A stretch of 64,000 nucleotides of DNA from Streptomyces cirratus (GCF_014650775.1 NZ_BMVP01000003.1:434001-498000), one strand, 5' to 3'; shown: positions 25,017-33,655, counted from the stretch's first letter. Made by a program: numbers and translations. The notes: generated by a model from the sequence alone, not told the origin.

Positions 25017-25322
25017 TCAGACCCCGACCCTGAGCGTCCGGCCTGTTGCGGCATCGATCGCCTTCCGGTTGCCCAGGGGCGAGCGCAGCGTGAGGCTCAC
25101 CGGCTCCAGCCTGATGTCCGCGGTGCAGACCGCACCGGGCTTCTCCCTCGTGCGGATCGACAGTCTCACGGTGATCGTGGTGCCCGATTCGCTGCCCGTG
25201 AGCTGCCCCGTCTGGCAACCGCCCACGCTCAGCGCCGTGGTGACGGCCCGTCCGTCCTGCCCGAGGTGAACGGCACGGGTGACGGGCTGGGCCCGAGGCG
25301 CCGACCCACAGGCCTCCCACAC
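25017..25322 (-). CDS. Hypothetical beta-rich protein, possibly truncated
   Basis: About 101 residues with clear protein-like content from residue 18: RAVHLGQDGRAVTTALSVGGC, ESGTTITVRLSIRTREKPGAVC, LEPVSLTLRSPLGNRKAIDAATG. The alternating pattern and paired cysteines resemble the C-terminal beta-sandwich of secreted or membrane-anchored actinobacterial proteins. No signal peptide or convincing ribosome site precedes the GTG start, so it may be an N-terminally truncated relic or a short intracellular protein. It is divergent from the HhH glycosylase gene. Confidence 0.5.
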   Translation of the reverse strand: MWEACGSAPRAQPVTRAVHLGQDGRAVTTALSVGGCQTGQLTGSESGTTITVRLSIRTREKPGAVCTADIRLEPVSLTLRSPLGNRKAIDAATGRTLRVGV

Positions 25323-25383
25323 GACGCCTGCTCGACTGGTGAAACGCCCTCCGGTCGTGGGGCCGGCGCACCATCATGGGGCC

Positions 25384-26040
25384 ATGACCACACCAGGCCC
25401 CGCCCAGCGGCTCGCCCTCCACATACGGACCACCCTCGGGGACGGGCCGTTCCGCCCGGCCCCCGGGTGGACCCACATGGGCGCCGTGATCTGTGACGCC
25501 GGGTTCCACGCCCGCCGCACGTACCGGTCGACCATATGGCCACGGCTTCTCCGGCTGGAAGCGGCCTGGCCCGACGCCGCCACCGTCCGCGGTTTCCGCG
25601 CACGGCTCGTCACGGAGGACCTCGCGGTCGCCATGGACTTCCGGAGCCCCGGCAAGGTCGCGACGGCCCACGGCATCGCCGATCTGCTGGCCGCCGCCGG
25701 AGTCGACACCCGCGACGATCTCCACCTCTGGCTCGGCCGCCAGGCCAACCGTGCGGCCCTGCGCACGGTGAAGGGCGTGGGGCCGAAGACGGTGGACTAC
25801 ATCGGCAATCTCGTCGGCCGGTCCCAGGTCGCGGTGGATGTGCACCTGCGGGCCTTCGCCGCGGACGCCGGTGTCCGCGGCCTCGGCTACCAGCAGCTGC
25901 AAGCGGTGTACGAGGAGGCCGCCGCCCTTCTCGGGCACGAGCCCGGCGGACTGGAGCACGCCGTCTGGCGGTTCAAGGCGGGTCCGGCGAGGAAGGCGGC
26001 GGCTGCCGGGGCAGGTGCCGGTCAGGCGTCGGGCTCGTAG
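25384..26040 (+). CDS. HhH-GPD DNA glycosylase-like protein (endonuclease III fold)
   Basis: A 218-residue protein with the helix-hairpin-helix and Gly-Pro-Asp arrangement of the endonuclease III superfamily: LRTVKGVGPKTVDYIGNLVG holds the HhH with putative catalytic Lys135, and VAVDVHLRAF the catalytic Asp152. The spacing (17 residues) is close to that in Nth (18). The C-terminal four-cysteine iron-sulfur loop of Nth is absent. It probably acts on damaged bases, but the substrate is unknown. Its end overlaps the convergent WYL-regulator gene by 19 bases. Confidence 0.8.
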   Translation: MTTPGPAQRLALHIRTTLGDGPFRPAPGWTHMGAVICDAGFHARRTYRSTIWPRLLRLEAAWPDAATVRGFRARLVTEDLAVAMDFRSPGKVATAHGIADLLAAAGVDTRDDLHLWLGRQANRAALRTVKGVGPKTVDYIGNLVGRSQVAVDVHLRAFAADAGVRGLGYQQLQAVYEEAAALLGHEPGGLEHAVWRFKAGPARKAAAAGAGAGQASGS

Positions 26041-26972
26041 AGCGCGGTGAGTTCGGCTCCGATGCGGGCCAGTGTGCGGCGGAGCTCCGGTGGGTCCAGG
26101 ACTTCGATCAGGGCGCCGAAGCCCGCGAGCTGCGCCGCCAGCGCGCGATGGGCCGGTCCGTCGATGCGGACCTCCGTCCAGCCGTCGTCGAACGGCTCGC
26201 CGACCGTGACCCGGCCGCGGAGCAGCCGTTCGAGGCGGGGCAGCGCCTCGGGGGCGACGCGGGCGCGGGCCGTGACCGCGAACATACCGCCCTCGATCAC
26301 CTGCGCCCGCTCCCGCCACACCGACGCGAGGTCGAAGTCCGGAGGCCGTTCGACCGGTTCGCCCGTAGGCTCGACGGACGTGACGCGGCTGAGCCGGAAG
26401 GTCCGCAGTCCCGACTCCGTACCGGCGACGAGGTAGTCGGCCCCCGCCTTGGCGACGAGCCCGAGGGGGTCCACCACCCGCACCCCCGGGGGCTTTGCGA
26501 CCCCCGCGTAACCGAGCCGGACCCGCCGCCCCTCCACCACCGCGCCCTGGAGCAGTGAGCGGTGTCCCGCCTCCGCCGTGGCCGCATTGCGGAACCAGTC
26601 CGTGGCATCGGTGATTGCCGCGCGGGCGGCGGCCTCGGCATCGGAGCGCAGCGCAGGCGGCAGGGCACGTACCAACTTGCGCAATGTGGTGCGGAGTTCG
26701 GGGGTCGCGGCGAGCGGTCCCGTGAGCAGGAACAGCGCCCGGATCTCGGCGGCGGTCAGCCCGGTGAGGTTGGTGCGCGCCCCGCCGACCAGGGACCAGC
26801 CGCCGCCCCGACCGCGTTGCGAGTAGACGGGGATCCCGGACGCGGCCAGGGCCTCCAGGTCACGGCGGGCGGTGCGCTCGGACACCTCCAGTTCGGCGGC
26901 GACCTCGGACACGGTGACGCGGCCGCGCTCCTGGAGGAACAGCAGGGTCGCCACCAGCCGATCGGCCTTCAT
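26022..26972 (-). CDS. WYL-domain transcriptional regulator (YafY type)
   Basis: A 316-residue regulator. The N-terminal winged helix is KADRLVATLLFLQERGRVTVSEVAAELEVSERTARRDLEALAASGIPVYSQRGRGGGW, standard for DeoR/YafY proteins. The WYL domain follows from about residue 140 (GRRVRLGYAGV, VDPLGLVAKAGADYLVAG, RTFRLSRVTSVEPTG), then the WCX region. WYL domains are thought to sense nucleic-acid or nucleotide ligands. ATG at 26972. Divergent from the maleylpyruvate-isomerase-like gene, its most likely target. Confidence 0.9.
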   Translation of the reverse strand: MKADRLVATLLFLQERGRVTVSEVAAELEVSERTARRDLEALAASGIPVYSQRGRGGGWSLVGGARTNLTGLTAAEIRALFLLTGPLAATPELRTTLRKLVRALPPALRSDAEAAARAAITDATDWFRNAATAEAGHRSLLQGAVVEGRRVRLGYAGVAKPPGVRVVDPLGLVAKAGADYLVAGTESGLRTFRLSRVTSVEPTGEPVERPPDFDLASVWRERAQVIEGGMFAVTARARVAPEALPRLERLLRGRVTVGEPFDDGWTEVRIDGPAHRALAAQLAGFGALIEVLDPPELRRTLARIGAELTALYEPDA

Positions 26973-27053
26973 ACGCGGCAAACCCCACTTCCTCCGGAGG
27001 AGCTCCGGGAAAACCGGCCAGAAGGTGGCCACTTTAGCCGCAACGATGAACCC

Positions 27054-27674
27054 ATGAACGAGAACACCGCACAGCTCGCGGCCCCGCAGCCCCTGCCCGC
27101 CCCCGTCTTCGACCCGCGCCCCGGCCTCTCGGCGGCCATCGCGCTCGCCGGCCGCACCCTCGCCGCCGTCCGCCCCGACCAGTACGACTTGCCCACTCCC
27201 TGCGAGGAGTTCGACGTGCGGCGGCTGTCGAGCCACCTCGTCGCCGTCCTGCGCCGGATCGCCGTGATCGGGCGGGGCGAGGACCCGTTCGGCGTTCCGT
27301 CCTTCGCCGACGAACTGCCCGACGGCGCCTGGGCCGGGGCCTGGGCGCCGGCCGCGCTGGAGGCGGAGGCCGTGTGGTCGGACGACTCCGTCCTCAGCCG
27401 GGAGTTGCGGCTGCCGATCGGCCCGAAGCCGGGAGCGGTCGGCGCGGTGATCTACACCAGCGAACTCACCGTCCACACCTGGGATCTGGCGCGGGCGACC
27501 GGTCAGCAGCCCGCATGGGACCCGGCTCTCGTCGAGCGGGTACTGGACGTCATGCGCCGGTCCCTGCCGGCCGGCCGGCGCGGCGGCCCGGTGCCCTACG
27601 GGGCGGTCGTCGCCGTGGACGAAGACGCTCCCGCCATCGACCGGCTCGTGGCGTGGGCGGGCCGCCGGCCGTGA
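27054..27674 (+). CDS. TIGR03086-family maleylpyruvate isomerase / DinB-like protein
   Basis: A 206-residue helical-bundle protein. The TIGR03086 pattern is visible: LPTPCEEFDVRRLSSHLVAVLRRIA near residue 45, and the metal-ligand segment ELTVHTWDLARATGQ near residue 140. Such proteins bind a divalent metal through His residues and may act in mycothiol-dependent isomerase or transferase reactions. ATG 27054 is used because the earlier ATG at 27046 meets a stop after three codons. Divergent from the WYL regulator. Confidence 0.85.
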   Translation: MNENTAQLAAPQPLPAPVFDPRPGLSAAIALAGRTLAAVRPDQYDLPTPCEEFDVRRLSSHLVAVLRRIAVIGRGEDPFGVPSFADELPDGAWAGAWAPAALEAEAVWSDDSVLSRELRLPIGPKPGAVGAVIYTSELTVHTWDLARATGQQPAWDPALVERVLDVMRRSLPAGRRGGPVPYGAVVAVDEDAPAIDRLVAWAGRRP

Positions 27675-27771
27675 GCCTCCGGCCGGTCGGATATCGGGTG
27701 GATCCGCCCGCGCCACCTACATAGAGTGACGGTGGAAGGCATCGCCGGCAGGAGTCGAGCAGGAGCGGATC

Positions 27772-29601
27772 ATGCGCACGCACTACCCCCGTACGGCGCA
27801 CCTGCCATGGTCCCCCGGGGCGACTGCGGACGACGTGCGGATGTCCGGGCCCGTCGCGCTGGCCGGACGGGAGGTGGTCGTCACCGAGAAGCTCGACGGG
27901 GAGAACACCACCCTCTACCGCGACGGGCTGCACGCCCGCTCCCTGGATTCGGGGCACCACCCCTCCCGCGCCTGGGTGAAGGGCCTCCAGGGCCGCATCG
28001 GCCCGCAGATACCGGCGGGCCGGCGGGTGTGCGGTGAGAACCTGTACGCCCGGCACTCCCTCCCGTACGAGGAACTGGACAGCTGGTTCTACGGGTTCTC
28101 GGTGTGGGACGGCGACCGATGCCTGGACTGGGACCGGACCGTGCGCTTCCTGCGGCGTCTGGGCGTCCCCACCCCGCGCGTGCTGTGGCGGGGCGTCTAC
28201 GACGAGCGCGCGCTGCGCAAGCTGCGGATCGACACCACGCGCCAGGAGGGGTACGTCGTACGGACCGTCGACGGCTTCGCGCGGGCCGACTTCGGGCGGT
28301 GCGTGGCCAAGTGGGTGCGCGGAGGTCACGTACGGACCGACACGCACTGGATGTACGCGCCGGTGGTGCCGAACGGGCTGGGGCCGACGGCCCCCCTGTG
28401 GGCGGTCCGGTCGGGCTCCGACCCGGACCCGGCGGGGCTGCTGGGGGCGCTCGGCATGGACCCCGTCCCCGCGCCCGGCGCCGCTGAGGCCGCCGCCGAC
28501 GTGGCCGCCCGGCTGGACGGGCTGGGGCGGACCGGGGAGAGCCGGCTGACCGGGGTGCTCGCCGCCGCGCTGCACGGCGTACCGCGGGCCCGGCTGGGTG
28601 CGCGGCTGGCGGCGGGGCCGCTCGGGATGCCGTCCGCTCGGCGGGTCGCGGACCTGGTCGGGCTGTACCCGGCCCTGCGCCGGCCGTTCCCGGACGCGGA
28701 GCGGCGGGCCGGTCTGGTCCGGCTGGCCGCGGCCGCCGACCTGGGCGTACTGCACGCGCTGGCCGGGGCGCTGGGGGACCCCGCGGACGGGGCGGGACGC
28801 GACTGCGCCGAGTGGTCGGCGCTGTACGCCGAGGAAGCCGGGCTGCTCGGGCCCGACCCGCTGGGACCGTTGCGCAGCGGGCTGCGGGAGGCGCTCGCCG
28901 GGCTCGGACGGCACGCGGCCGACCGGTGCTGGGCCCGGGCGCGGGAGGCGTTCGGGCAGGGCGGGGTGCACACCGCCGAGGAGGCGGTCGCCGCGACCTG
29001 GCGCCTGCGCGACGGGGCCTTCCCGCACCTCGTGCAGTTGTGCGGGCCCTCGGGCAGCGGCAAGAGCACCTACGCCGGGCGGCTGGCCGGGGTGGAGACG
29101 TACATCAGTCTTGACGATCTGCGCACCGCCCGGGGTTCCCGCTCCGACCAGCGGGCCAACGCCGACGTCCTGCGCGAGGCACTCGACCGGCTGGACGCCG
29201 CTCTGTCGGCGGCCGCGCGCTCCGGCGGGACGGTGGTGTGGGACGCCACGTCCCTGACCAAGCAGCAGCGGGGGCTGGCCGGGGCGGTCGCACGCCGCCG
29301 CGACGCGCTGGTCACGCACGCCGTGGTGTGGGTGGGGGAGGACGAACTGGTGCAGCGCAACGCCTCGCGCGCACACCCCGTACCGAAGGGGGTGCTGGCT
29401 TCGCAGCTGCGCCGGTTCAGCCCGCCCTACCCGGGGGAGGCGCACCTGACCTGGTACGTCGGCGCCGACGGCACGCTTGCGGACACGGCCGGGTCGATCG
29501 GCGAGGCGGACACCGAGGATGCCCCGGCGCAGGCGGAGGGCACCCGGGCGGATACGACGCGACGGCCGGCGGTTGCCGGGACACCGGGCGAGGACGGCTG
29601 A
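27772..29601 (+). CDS. RNA ligase-polynucleotide kinase fusion
   Basis: A 609-residue RNA repair enzyme. Residues 1-230 are a nucleotidyltransferase-fold RNA ligase. Motif I is EKLDGEN with adenylated Lys40, motif III-like YGFSVWD, motif IV EGYVVR (159-164) and motif V with Lys180 in AKWVR. A helical middle region (about 240-415) leads to a C-terminal P-loop kinase. Its Walker A is GPSGSGKST (425-433), followed by the SLDDLR catalytic Asp segment, VVWDATS and an Arg-rich lid QRNASRAHPVPKG. The kinase should phosphorylate 5'-OH RNA ends and the ligase join 5'-phosphate to 3'-OH ends. No 3'-phosphatase domain is seen. GAGCAGGAG precedes the ATG. The stop shares a base with the next start (TGATG). 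Confidence 0.88.
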   Translation: MRTHYPRTAHLPWSPGATADDVRMSGPVALAGREVVVTEKLDGENTTLYRDGLHARSLDSGHHPSRAWVKGLQGRIGPQIPAGRRVCGENLYARHSLPYEELDSWFYGFSVWDGDRCLDWDRTVRFLRRLGVPTPRVLWRGVYDERALRKLRIDTTRQEGYVVRTVDGFARADFGRCVAKWVRGGHVRTDTHWMYAPVVPNGLGPTAPLWAVRSGSDPDPAGLLGALGMDPVPAPGAAEAAADVAARLDGLGRTGESRLTGVLAAALHGVPRARLGARLAAGPLGMPSARRVADLVGLYPALRRPFPDAERRAGLVRLAAAADLGVLHALAGALGDPADGAGRDCAEWSALYAEEAGLLGPDPLGPLRSGLREALAGLGRHAADRCWARAREAFGQGGVHTAEEAVAATWRLRDGAFPHLVQLCGPSGSGKSTYAGRLAGVETYISLDDLRTARGSRSDQRANADVLREALDRLDAALSAAARSGGTVVWDATSLTKQQRGLAGAVARRRDALVTHAVVWVGEDELVQRNASRAHPVPKGVLASQLRRFSPPYPGEAHLTWYVGADGTLADTAGSIGEADTEDAPAQAEGTRADTTRRPAVAGTPGEDG

Positions 29602-32600
29602 TGCGTACCAGCGAGGAGCTCTACCACCAGGTCCGCTGGGACCCCCGCTTCGACCCGGCGCGGTTCACGCTCGGGCTGCTCCAGCGCGGGGCCGCCCCCA
29701 AGCGGGTTCCGCTGCCGTCCTTCGTGCCGGGCGGCGACATCCCCTGGCACCGGGTGCTGTTCGTGGAGGCGGACGGGGAACTCGTGTGGGACCGGGCCAC
29801 CGGAGTGGACCGGATCGACGTGACGCGGGCCGGGCGGGTGCGCGACCCCCGGCTGCTGCGGGCGCCGTTCTTCAACGCCCGCGCCCCGCACGCCTGGGAC
29901 CCGGCCGGCGGCGGTGGCTGGCGGCCGGTGGAGGCGCCCGGCGCCGGGGCGATGCCCGGTCCCTCGCGGGTACGGCTGCTCACCTGGAACACGCTGTGGG
30001 ACCGCTACGACGCCCCGCGCATCGCGACCGCCCGGCGCCGGCCGCTGCTCCTGGCCGACCTGGAGGCCGCCGACGCGGACGTGATCGCGCTCCAGGAAGT
30101 CGAACCCGCGCTGCTCTCTACGCTGTTGGCGCTGCCGTGGGTCCGGGCCGGCTACACCCTGGGCACCGACCCGGGTGGTCCCGACGTCCCGGAGAGCGGG
30201 TTGTTGCTGCTGAGCCGCCTGCCGGTGCGCGAGGCGGCCCTGAGCGTGCTGGGCCCCCACAAGGCGGTCACCGCCGTCACCGTCGACACGGCGGGCGGCC
30301 CGCTGGTGGTGGCCGCGACGCACCTGAGCAGTGACCACTCCGAGCGCGGGGCGGACCGGCGTGCGGCGGAACTGGCGCGGCTGGCCGAAGGGTTGGGCGG
30401 CGTCGAAGCCGCGCTGGCGCTGGTCGGCGACTTCAACGACTGGCGGTCCGGGGCCGAGGGGCCGGCGGCCGCGCTCGGGCTGCGGGACGCGTGGAGCGAC
30501 GTGCACGGGCCGGCGGACGACACCCCGACCTTCGACCCGGTGGCCAATCCGCTGGCCGCGGTCGGCTCGCTGTCGGGGAGGGCGGCACGGCTGGACCGGA
30601 TCCTGCTGCGGTCGGCGGACGCGCGGGTGCGGCAGGCCGCGCTGCGGGGCGACTCCCCCACCGCGGACGGGCTGTTCGTCTCCGACCACTACGGGGTTCA
30701 GGCGACGGTCGAGTTCGGGACGGACGGCGCGGGCGGCTCCCTCGACGTGCCGGCGACCGCGCGGACGGCGGTGGCCTGGCTGCCGCCGCCCGATCCGGCG
30801 GTGGACGCCCTGCGGCGGGAGCACGACCCGGGTGCGGACCGGTGGCCGCCGCACGTGAACCTGCTGTTCGGCTTCGTACCGGAGTCCTCCTTCGAGGAGG
30901 CGCTGCAGCTGGTGGCGGAAGTCGCGGCGAAGACCGCGCCGTTCGCCGTCCGGCTGGCCGGGGTGCACAGCTTCGGGCACCGCGAGGACGCCACCCTGTG
31001 GCTGGATCCGGCCGCCGACGGCGACGCGGCGTGGCAGGAGTTGCGGAGGGCGCTGGCGGGACGCTTCCCCGGCTGCCGCGGGCGGGGCGCGGACGCGCGG
31101 GGGTTCACCCCGCACCTGACGCTGGGGCGCAGCGGCGATCCGCAGCGGGCCGTCCGCGAGTTCGAGGACCGGCTCCCGGACGGGGGTTCGACGGCGCGGG
31201 TGGGATCGCTCGCGGTGCTGTCGCGGCGCGGGGACGAGCCGATGCGGGTCCGGGCGACCGTGGAACTCGGGACGGGGGCGGTGCGTTGGCTCCCCGAGAG
31301 GGCGTCTTCGCCGCGGGCCGGCGGTGCCTGGCCTACGGACGCGGACGACGCGGGGCCGGACATCGCCGGGTCCGTCGCCGCCCGGGTCGAGGCGGCGCTT
31401 CCCGACGGGGTGGTGCACCTGGCGGGTTCGCGGCGCATGGGCTGCGCCCTGCCGGAGGCGGACCTGGACCTGGTGGCGGCCCTGCCGGGCGAGGTGGAAC
31501 CCGAGCGGCTGCGGGAGCGGGTCGCGCGGGCGCTGCCGCAGGCCCGGCGGCTCCGGCTGGTCAAGGGGGCGCGGGTGCCGGGGCTGCGGTTCCGGGTGGG
31601 CGGGCTCGACGTGGACCTCGTGGCCGTCGGCACGGGGACGGCGGCCCCGGCGGAAGCGGTGTCCCGGCGGGCCGGGTTGGGTGAGGCGGCGGCGGTGGCG
31701 CTGAGCGCGGTGAGCGACGCCGAGGCGGTACGGGGCTTCGTGGGCGCCGAGTCCGAGGCGTTCGCGGGGCTGGCCCGCGCGGTGAAGTCCTGGGCCCGGG
31801 CCCGGGGCCTGGACTGCGCACCGTTCGGCGGGCTGCCGGGGCTGGCCTGGGCCGTGCTGTCGGCGCGCACGGTCGCGGACGCCGAGGACCTGGCCCCGGG
31901 CGCGCTGCTCCGCGAGTTCTTCGCCACCTGGGCCGCCTGGGACTGGCGCGCCCCGGTCGCCCTGACCACACCGAGGGCCCCCGACGCGGACGCCGACTCC
32001 TCTGCGGGCCCCGGCCCCGATCCGGCTGCGGGCCCCACCGCCGATGCAGACGCGGACCCCGGCCCGGACGCGGGCTCCGGGCCCGCCACAGACCCCGGCC
32101 CGGACGCGGACGCGGGCCCCGGCCCGGACCCGGAGGCGGGCTCGGGCCCAGACGCCGGTGCGGGGCCCGGGACCGGGCCCGACGTGGCTGTCGTCGTGCT
32201 CACCCCCTCCCGCCCCGTCCGGAGTTGTACCGCCCAAGTGGGCCCCGGGATGCGGGACTTGCTGGTGCGGGAGCTGTACGCGGCGTGGGAGTGGCTGGAC
32301 GCCGACCCCGACCGCCTCTCCCCCGCCGACCCCACGCCGCCCCACCGGCGGCACGCGGCGTGGGCGGTGGTCACCGTACGGGGCTCCGCGCCCGGGGAGT
32401 TCGAGGAGAACCTGGGCCGGATGCGGGGCCGTCTGCGCGCCCTGCTCGACGCCCTCGCGGACGCCGGTCTGCCCGACGCCCACGCCTGGCCCCGCCCGTT
32501 CGAGCGCGGCGACACCCTGGCCCGGTACGCGATCGGCCTCGGGACCGCCCCGCCGGACGCGGCCCGGCTGGCTGCTCTCACCGGCCCGTGGTCCTCGGGT

Positions 32601-32657
32601 CTGCCGGGTGTCGAGGTCACCTGGGCGGAGTGCGGGGCGGTCCCCTCGCTCGCCTGA
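29601..32657 (+). CDS. MJ1316-EEP-2H-PAP multidomain RNA end-processing enzyme
   Basis: A 1018-residue fusion translated by TGATG coupling with the ligase-kinase. Residues 1-78 form an MJ1316/DUF504 RNA-end recognition domain (EELYHQVRWDPRFDPARFTLGLLQRG, IPWHRVLFVEADGELVWDR). Residues 122-372 are an endonuclease/exonuclease/phosphatase domain: LLTWN, ALQEVE with Glu166, His241, GDFND (276-280) and SDH (361-363). Residues 390-560 are a 2H phosphodiesterase with HVN (418-420) and HLT (505-507). Residues 590-1010 are a poly(A)-polymerase-like nucleotidyltransferase with GSRRMGCALPEADLDLV (609-625; Asp621 and Asp623) and a third acid in GLDVDLV. A Gly/Pro/Asp/Ala linker (about 794-861) interrupts its RNA-binding part. 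Predicted to open cyclic phosphates, trim ends and add nucleotides before sealing. Confidence 0.88.
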   Translation: MRTSEELYHQVRWDPRFDPARFTLGLLQRGAAPKRVPLPSFVPGGDIPWHRVLFVEADGELVWDRATGVDRIDVTRAGRVRDPRLLRAPFFNARAPHAWDPAGGGGWRPVEAPGAGAMPGPSRVRLLTWNTLWDRYDAPRIATARRRPLLLADLEAADADVIALQEVEPALLSTLLALPWVRAGYTLGTDPGGPDVPESGLLLLSRLPVREAALSVLGPHKAVTAVTVDTAGGPLVVAATHLSSDHSERGADRRAAELARLAEGLGGVEAALALVGDFNDWRSGAEGPAAALGLRDAWSDVHGPADDTPTFDPVANPLAAVGSLSGRAARLDRILLRSADARVRQAALRGDSPTADGLFVSDHYGVQATVEFGTDGAGGSLDVPATARTAVAWLPPPDPAVDALRREHDPGADRWPPHVNLLFGFVPESSFEEALQLVAEVAAKTAPFAVRLAGVHSFGHREDATLWLDPAADGDAAWQELRRALAGRFPGCRGRGADARGFTPHLTLGRSGDPQRAVREFEDRLPDGGSTARVGSLAVLSRRGDEPMRVRATVELGTGAVRWLPERASSPRAGGAWPTDADDAGPDIAGSVAARVEAALPDGVVHLAGSRRMGCALPEADLDLVAALPGEVEPERLRERVARALPQARRLRLVKGARVPGLRFRVGGLDVDLVAVGTGTAAPAEAVSRRAGLGEAAAVALSAVSDAEAVRGFVGAESEAFAGLARAVKSWARARGLDCAPFGGLPGLAWAVLSARTVADAEDLAPGALLREFFATWAAWDWRAPVALTTPRAPDADADSSAGPGPDPAAGPTADADADPGPDAGSGPATDPGPDADAGPGPDPEAGSGPDAGAGPGTGPDVAVVVLTPSRPVRSCTAQVGPGMRDLLVRELYAAWEWLDADPDRLSPADPTPPHRRHAAWAVVTVRGSAPGEFEENLGRMRGRLRALLDALADAGLPDAHAWPRPFERGDTLARYAIGLGTAPPDAARLAALTGPWSSGLPGVEVTWAECGAVPSLA
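31980..32183 (+). repeat. Low-complexity GPD/A-coding repeat in the PAP region
   Basis: About 200 bases made of variations on GGCCCGGACGCGG encode an acidic Gly/Pro/Asp/Ala linker of about 68 residues (PGPDA, ADADP and GSGPD units). It lies between two conserved halves of the poly(A)-polymerase-like domain. Length is likely variable between strains. Confidence 0.75.
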
Positions 32658-32675
32658 CCTGCGGGACGAGGGCGC

Positions 32676-33608
32676 TCAGACCTCGATGACGATCTTCCCG
32701 GCCGTGTGCCCGGCCTGGCTCAGCTCGAACGCCGCCGCCAGCTCGGCGAGGGGGAAGGTCTCGGCGACCGGCACCGTCAGCAGCCCGCTGTCGGCCAGCC
32801 GGCCCAGTTCGGCGAGGTCGCTCGCGACCGGCCTGACCCACATCCACTGACCGCCCGCGCCGAGCACCGTGTGGTCGGCGATCGACGCGTGGCGCCCGCC
32901 GTCGGCGAGGACCGCCCGCGTCACGTCGAGCACGCCGCCGACGAAGTCCGCGACGACGCTCACCCCGTCGGGGGCCAGCTCGCGGACCCGGTCGGCGAGG
33001 CCCTCCCCGTACGCGACGGGCTCGCAGCCCAGCTCGCGCAGCCGGTCGTGGTTGCGCGGCGAGGCGGTGCCGATGACGCGGGCGCCGAGCGCGCGGGCGA
33101 TCTGCACGCCGAGGGAGCCGACACCGCCCGACGCGCCGTGCACGAGGACGGTGTCCTCCTTGCCGGTGCCGAGGCGGGTGAGCAGCTGGTACGCGGTGAG
33201 GCCGGCCAACGGCAGCCCCGCCGCCTGCTTCCAGTCGAGCGAAGCGGGCTTCGCGGCCAGCGCCCGTACGGGCACGTTGACGAACTCGGCGAAGGTGCCG
33301 CCGTGTACGTAGTCCTTGCGGGCGTACGCGATGACCTCGTCCCCGACCGCGTACTCGGGGACGTCGATGCCGACGCGCTCGACGGTGCCGGCGACGTCCC
33401 ATCCCGGGACCACCGGGTACACGACGTCCATCAGCGCGTCGAGTCCGCCCGCCATGATCTTCCAGTCGACCGGGTTGACGGAGGCGTACTTGACGCGGAC
33501 GAGCACCTCGCCGGGTGCGACCTTCGGGACCGGCAGCCTGCTTTCGGCGAGTACCTCCGTACCGCCGTACGTCTCGTATGCCATGGCCCGCATCGTTTCC
33601 TCGGACAT
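32676..33608 (-). CDS. NADP-dependent quinone oxidoreductase, zinc-free MDR family
   Basis: A 310-residue medium-chain reductase. N-terminal catalytic domain: APGEVLVRVKYASVNPVDWKIMAG, YPVVPGWDVAGTVERVG. Rossmann domain: VLVHGASGGVGSLGVQIARALGARVIGTAS with the NAD(P)-binding AxxGGVG loop. The catalytic-zinc cysteine and histidine of alcohol dehydrogenases are missing, as in QOR-type enzymes. It probably reduces quinones or enones with NADPH. GGAGAGG precedes the ATG at 33608. Its stop faces the RNA-repair gene with 18 bases between. Confidence 0.9.
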   Translation of the reverse strand: MSEETMRAMAYETYGGTEVLAESRLPVPKVAPGEVLVRVKYASVNPVDWKIMAGGLDALMDVVYPVVPGWDVAGTVERVGIDVPEYAVGDEVIAYARKDYVHGGTFAEFVNVPVRALAAKPASLDWKQAAGLPLAGLTAYQLLTRLGTGKEDTVLVHGASGGVGSLGVQIARALGARVIGTASPRNHDRLRELGCEPVAYGEGLADRVRELAPDGVSVVADFVGGVLDVTRAVLADGGRHASIADHTVLGAGGQWMWVRPVASDLAELGRLADSGLLTVPVAETFPLAELAAAFELSQAGHTAGKIVIEV

Positions 33609-33625
33609 GTACCCGGCCTCTCCGT

Positions 33626-33655
33626 GAGCTGGTGGCTGGTGAGCTGGTGGCTGGT
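33626..33655. repeat. Two tandem 15-bp repeats
   Basis: GAGCTGGTGGCTGGT occurs twice head to tail immediately upstream of the oxidoreductase start. It is probably a slippage duplication in the 5' region. Confidence 0.85.

Noticed and set aside
29427..32483. A 1018-codon minus-strand open frame across the RNA-repair gene
   Set aside because: Composition is Arg/Gly/Pro/Gln-rich with no motifs, while the plus-strand frame holds six recognisable domain signatures.
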